A DNA stretch of 8,762 nt from JANNPJ01 sp031400005 (GTDB lineage Bacteria; Actinomycetota; Actinomycetes; Actinomycetales; Kineosporiaceae). The stretch's first letter is position 1. Each line of letters opens with the position of its first letter. The stretch lies in assembly GCA_031400005.1 (NCBI GenBank), contig JANNPJ010000389.1, positions 1 through 8,762 on the forward strand. Direction: 5' to 3'. The notes beneath the pieces are model-generated. The model worked only from the letters and a program-made list of their open reading frames with translations. It did no database searches and was not told where the DNA came from. Both the position numbers and the translations under genes were made by a program. This document shows, piece by piece, positions 5,279-8,762 of this stretch.

Positions 5279-8040
5279 AGCCGCTCCTGTACGCCGTACT
5301 GGATGGTGGTTGCGCCCGCAGCCTCGGACCCGACGGCCGTCGGGTCCGGCGTCGCATCGCCCGTCCCACCGGACAATCGCAGTTCGTGCGGTCCGGTCAG
5401 CAGGGAACTCATCTCCATGACCGCAACGAACTGGTCCAGCGAGCCGGTGTCAGTCTGTTCCGCCGGAACCAGCCGAAGCCCAGGCGGGTCCTGACTCAGC
5501 CCGGCCGGTGCCCACAAGGCCGGGTCGGACACCACATACGTTGACGTCACCGAGGTCCCGGCGCCGGTGCGACCAGCGGCGGTGAACAGTTCCCGATCGA
5601 AGTCGCGCGGCTGACGCACTGCGGTGAGCAGTCCGGCGAGGAAGGCCTCGCCGGACGCCGTCTGATGGGCATCGTCGCGGCCGATGAGATCGATGTGGGA
5701 CAACAGTTCTTGGGCCATCCGGGAAGAGCTGTGGCTGAACAGCCGGTCCCGAGCGGTCAGCCAGATGGCGGTCCCAGGCCCGGCCGGCAGGCCTTCTTCC
5801 CGGACGACGGCAGACCAGGCCCGCAACCCGGATTCATCCGCCATCCGGTCTGCCAGCAACTCGTCCGGCGCTATCGGAGAACCCTTCCAACTAACGGTTC
5901 TGCCGGCCCGGGCGAGCTGCCCGGGGGCCTCGGCCAGCAGGTCTTCCCAGAGCAGCGCCAGCCACCCCGGACCGAGCACCAGGTCGCGGACCTCACCGCC
6001 CACGCGCGAGCCGGCCTCGGCATCCGGCCGCGCCCGGCCCAGCCGCATCGCCCGCGGCAGCGGACCGCCGAGCGAGGGCGGATCCGCGGGAGCGACCACC
6101 CTGCCGAGAGGCTCGCGGAAGAACTGGCTCAGCACCGGCGCCCATTCCAGGTATTGCAAATAGGCCACCGAAAGGGTGTGCGCCTCCTGCGCCGTCCGGG
6201 CCAGATTGCGAGCAAGTATCTCGGCCCGATCGGCCGGCTGCTCGGCGCAGAGCTGGGCGAAGCGACGCTGGGTGCTGGTGAAGAAAGCCGCCGCCGAGAC
6301 CCCGGCCCAGATCAGTAACGTCACCGTGATCGCCATCGCCGCCTGGCTGTTGGTCAACGGGCCAGGCAACCGGGCGAACACGATCACGGCCAGGATCACC
6401 AGGAGCGCCAGCACCCCGCGACGCAGCCCGGAGCCCAGCGACTCGCCCTGCGCCACCGTGTCTTCGTCCGCGTTCCCCTCCTCGGCTGCTCGCTCCAGCT
6501 CCGCCAGGGTGTCCAGCAACTCCTCCAGGCGCGCCCGCAGATGGCGATCGATGTGTGCGCCGATCTGGCCCAGGTACGAGGACTTCAGCCGGTGCCGCCA
6601 ATCCTGTAACCGGTCCCGCTCGGCCGCCCCCTCCCGGGACTCGCGCGAGGCGGCCTCGGCGAGCTGGCGAAGCGCGCCGTCCAGAAGCTCACCGGTCCGG
6701 ACGTCGTGCGCCCGCACCCGCTCCACGGTCTGCACGGCAAGCGAACTGGTGACCTCGAACTCGTCGTCGTTCCGGACGATGATCCGGTCGGGATGGCGGA
6801 ACACCGCCGGGCGGCCGCCGACCATGGGCGGTGACAGCGGGCGGACGTGGCTCTGCCCATCGGCCAGCGTGCAGGCGCCGCCGTGCACGTCCCGCCAGAA
6901 GGCCGCCAGCGGCGGCACTATCTGGTCCGTCTCCGCCCGCCGGGTCAGTTCCTGGGCCAGCGACTCGGTGGCGCGGGAGAGCTGCTCCACCCGATCGCTC
7001 AGACCTGCGGCGTCCACCCCCCGGACGATGACCTTGTACGGGCTGTTCTCCCCGGCCAGCCCCTGAATCGTCCGCGCCGCCGACGCGGAGTACCGGCGCT
7101 CCACACTCCGCAGCCAAACCCCCGGTGCCCGGCGGAGCGAGGCCCAGAAGAATCGCAGGAAGATCGTGATCATCGCGAGGCCGCCGACCGTGGTCTTCTC
7201 CGGCACCGGCTCGCGCTCGGCCTGGAAGATTTCCGGATGCCGGTCCACCACGTCCTCAGCCAGCTGAGCCGCCGCCCGTGGCTCGGCTGCCTGATCGACG
7301 TACTCCAACCGGACGCTGCTCATCTGCGGGCGCGGCAAACCGCTGCTGACGTCAGCGAACTGGGTACGCAACTGGTTCGTCACGGCGGCCGCACCGAGGT
7401 GTCGCATGAAGCCGCGGACGACGACGCCGGCGGGCCCGTTGGGGTAGTCCAGTTCGCGGAACGGCCCGGCCGGCATTCCCCGCCACAGACCGGACACGCC
7501 AGCTAGCGCGGCCGCCGCGTGCAACTGGAACGCCTGGGTGTCACGGTCGTCCGCCGTCCGCGACGTGAGCCGGGTCGGCCGGTCGCCCGGCTGTGCCGCG
7601 TCCTCGGGCGCCACCACGGCGTTGTGCCACTGGTCCCACAAACCGTGCCCGTCCCACCCGTCGCCGTGACGGGTAAGCATGCAATGCAGGGCGATCGTTC
7701 GCTGCCGGGCACCGTGCACCATCTCGTTCCGCACGGCAGCGGCGACTGCCGGGTCGGCCAGGCCACCGCTGACCTCCGGGCCGGTCACGGCACTCACCAC
7801 GCACAGGGTGATCTCGTCAAACCGGCCGTCGGACAGGAGATTTTGCAACCGATCCCGGGTGGTGTCACCGTCCCGCACCCCGGCCGCAAGGGCCAACTCC
7901 GGTGCCGACGGGCTGACCTCCTCCTGACTCATCCAGATGTACTCGTGCAGCAGGCCGATCGCCGACCAGTCCCGCAGGATGCTTGCTACCGCGCGGGGCA
8001 CCGGGCCGGGGGCCGCCAGGAAGACAACGACAGAGTTCAC
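5275..8040 (-). CDS. Large protein with central transmembrane hairpin, family not recognised
   Basis: A 921-residue protein starting at GTG (8040-8038), 5 bases after the preceding stop. No signal peptide is seen. The N-terminal ~270 residues alternate strands and helices (MNSVVVFLAAPGPVP, then FDEITLCVVSAVTG, RTIALHCML and LWDQWHNAVVAPEDA), which may be an alpha/beta domain, but there is no P-loop. A hydrophobic or amphipathic stretch lies at about 285-302 (VGGLAMITIFLRFFWASL). A charged, coiled-coil-prone helix (about 485-522) precedes two clear membrane segments: GVLALLVILAVIVFA (542-556) and AAMAITVTLLIWAGVSAAAFF (567-587), joined by a ten-residue loop. The C-terminal third is soluble and Ala/Leu-rich, ending in a Gly/Asp/Thr-rich tail. 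With only the hairpin spanning the membrane, both large halves would be on the same, probably cytosolic, side. In context it is the best candidate for the membrane anchor of this gene set. I cannot name a family or an enzymatic activity. Confidence 0.85.
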   Translation of the reverse strand: MNSVVVFLAAPGPVPRAVASILRDWSAIGLLHEYIWMSQEEVSPSAPELALAAGVRDGDTTRDRLQNLLSDGRFDEITLCVVSAVTGPEVSGGLADPAVAAAVRNEMVHGARQRTIALHCMLTRHGDGWDGHGLWDQWHNAVVAPEDAAQPGDRPTRLTSRTADDRDTQAFQLHAAAALAGVSGLWRGMPAGPFRELDYPNGPAGVVVRGFMRHLGAAAVTNQLRTQFADVSSGLPRPQMSSVRLEYVDQAAEPRAAAQLAEDVVDRHPEIFQAEREPVPEKTTVGGLAMITIFLRFFWASLRRAPGVWLRSVERRYSASAARTIQGLAGENSPYKVIVRGVDAAGLSDRVEQLSRATESLAQELTRRAETDQIVPPLAAFWRDVHGGACTLADGQSHVRPLSPPMVGGRPAVFRHPDRIIVRNDDEFEVTSSLAVQTVERVRAHDVRTGELLDGALRQLAEAASRESREGAAERDRLQDWRHRLKSSYLGQIGAHIDRHLRARLEELLDTLAELERAAEEGNADEDTVAQGESLGSGLRRGVLALLVILAVIVFARLPGPLTNSQAAMAITVTLLIWAGVSAAAFFTSTQRRFAQLCAEQPADRAEILARNLARTAQEAHTLSVAYLQYLEWAPVLSQFFREPLGRVVAPADPPSLGGPLPRAMRLGRARPDAEAGSRVGGEVRDLVLGPGWLALLWEDLLAEAPGQLARAGRTVSWKGSPIAPDELLADRMADESGLRAWSAVVREEGLPAGPGTAIWLTARDRLFSHSSSRMAQELLSHIDLIGRDDAHQTASGEAFLAGLLTAVRQPRDFDRELFTAAGRTGAGTSVTSTYVVSDPALWAPAGLSQDPPGLRLVPAEQTDTGSLDQFVAVMEMSSLLTGPHELRLSGGTGDATPDPTAVGSEAAGATTIQYGVQERL

Positions 8041-8045
8041 GGTCC

Positions 8046-8762
8046 TCAGAACTCCTGAATCCGGTCCCCACGTGACACGGTCGAGACTGCGCTCTCCGGG
8101 GTCCGCTCGACGGCCGCCAGCAACTGGCTCAACATGTCATGGACGTCGGGCGCGATCTCGTGGAACAGCGATCCGTCCGAGGCCTGACGTCCGGTGCGAA
8201 AGGTGCCTTGGTGCCCGGCGCCCGCGGAGATCCCCTTTCCGGCCGGCAGGAACGGTTCCACCGATTCCAGCAAATCCAGACACGTCGCCACCAGCGTCCT
8301 GCGCCGATCGGCGGGCGAGCCCTTTCGGTCACCGGCCAGGTCGGCGTCACAGTAGTCACCGGAAGCGGTCAGGCCCTGCTGGACCCAGTCCACGAGGAGC
8401 TGCACGATGCCCGCCCCGGTGCGCTCCTGCGTCGGGTCGTAGCGGCCGTCGTCCCAGATCAACCGCAGTGCCTCGTACCCGCGCAACGGCTCCAGTCGGG
8501 CCGAGGCATGGCTCGCGGCCAGGGCTATCGACATCGACTCGAGCACCGCGGCCAATCGCACACCGGTGTGTCGCTGGTGATCGACCGGGGTCAGCAACGG
8601 GTGCGGGAAGGGTAGCCAGATCCGGTCGCGAAGGGAGTAGACGGAGAACGCCGGGCCATTGGCCTCTGACGGATAACGGACCAGACCCAGTAGCCGGCCC
8701 GCGTACCAGCCGGCAATCATCGCCCGGCGATGGGCGTCACCCGCCGGGATCGCTCCAGGCAA
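8046..8762 (-). CDS. C-terminal part of a larger protein, possibly tubulin-like (cut by window edge)
   Basis: The last 238 residues and stop (8048-8046) of a gene entering from the right edge; the frame is open to base 8762, and the real start lies outside. The visible part has a helix with MIAGWYAGRLLGLVRY, then a short strand region WLPFPHPLLTP, then a helix VLESMSIALA and a mainly helical, charged C-terminus. No membrane segment or nucleotide-binding motif is visible. The RxMIxGWxxGRLLG and FPxPLL pattern is what I remember from the C-terminal part of the large actinobacterial tubulin-like proteins encoded beside GAP1-type genes, but this is recall, not a comparison. If right, the GTP-binding part is upstream of the window. 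It is 5 bases from the next gene and so is in the same operon. Confidence is high that it is coding and modest on identity. Confidence 0.75.
   Translation of the reverse strand: MPGAIPAGDAHRRAMIAGWYAGRLLGLVRYPSEANGPAFSVYSLRDRIWLPFPHPLLTPVDHQRHTGVRLAAVLESMSIALAASHASARLEPLRGYEALRLIWDDGRYDPTQERTGAGIVQLLVDWVQQGLTASGDYCDADLAGDRKGSPADRRRTLVATCLDLLESVEPFLPAGKGISAGAGHQGTFRTGRQASDGSLFHEIAPDVHDMLSQLLAAVERTPESAVSTVSRGDRIQEF
8052..8056 (-). promoter_or_regulatory. Possible ribosome binding site of the 921-residue gene
   Basis: AGGAG on the minus strand, 11 bases before the GTG at 8040-8038, within the last codons of the upstream gene. A nearer GAGGA (8047-8043) is only 2 bases from the start. Spacing of both is non-ideal, so translation may rely partly on coupling to the upstream gene, whose stop is 5 bases away. 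Confidence 0.4.

Noticed and set aside
3709..5280. A 523-codon open frame on the plus strand
   Set aside because: It is antisense to the 643-residue gene; its product is His/Pro/Arg-rich with no domain pattern, while the minus-strand product shows clear repeat structure and operon spacing.
6176..7066. A 296-codon plus-strand frame opposite the membrane-protein gene
   Set aside because: Its product is Ser/Arg/Ala-rich without any domain; the opposite strand encodes the hydrophobic hairpin and coiled helix in a continuous 921-residue frame.
5275..8040. A GTPase or ATPase in the 921-residue protein
   Set aside because: No GxxxxGK[ST] Walker A motif or associated DxxG/NKxD pattern is visible in the translation.

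Overview
The window is high-GC DNA with strong G/C preference at third codon positions, GTG starts and long open shadow frames. This is typical of an actinomycete such as a filamentous actinobacterium; I cannot name a genus. All credible genes lie on the minus strand and form one tightly packed run, read from right to left. It holds three complete genes and two that are cut by the window edges. There is no gene-free stretch above 40 bases, and I see no RNA gene, mobile element, CRISPR array, convincing promoter or terminator, so the operon promoter and its end are both outside the window.

Layout in transcription order: (1) 8046-8762, the C-terminal 238 residues of a larger protein, tentatively the tail of an actinobacterial tubulin-like protein. 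(2) 5275-8040, a 921-residue protein with a mid-protein transmembrane hairpin preceded by a charged coiled segment; its family has no name I recognise. (3) 3307-5238, a 643-residue protein with an HRDC-like helical N-terminus and at least four divergent fibronectin-III-like beta repeats. (4) 419-3310, a 963-residue protein that reads as a GTPase-associated protein 1 (GAP1) relative. (5) 1-399, the first 133 residues of a beta-rich protein I do not recognise. Gaps are 5, 36, -4 (ATGA overlap) and 19 bases. One small extra reading frame (5231-5278) bridges genes 2 and 3 by start/stop overlaps.

Functional reading: GAP1-type proteins were defined computationally as partners of paired GTPases in complex NTP-dependent conflict or signalling systems of multicellular bacteria. 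No P-loop GTPase is visible here, so if this locus belongs to that class, the GTPase should be encoded beyond one of the edges. The inferred picture is a membrane-anchored assembly: gene 2 is the anchor, genes 3 and 4 are cytosolic adaptors, and gene 1 may be a polymerising or nucleotide-binding component. The GAP1 identification rests on recognisable sequence motifs; the system-level role is inference.

The most distinctive sequence detail is an array of four 15-base tandem repeats (2901-2960) inside the GAP1-like gene. It encodes four consecutive five-residue units right after the conserved N-terminal motif.
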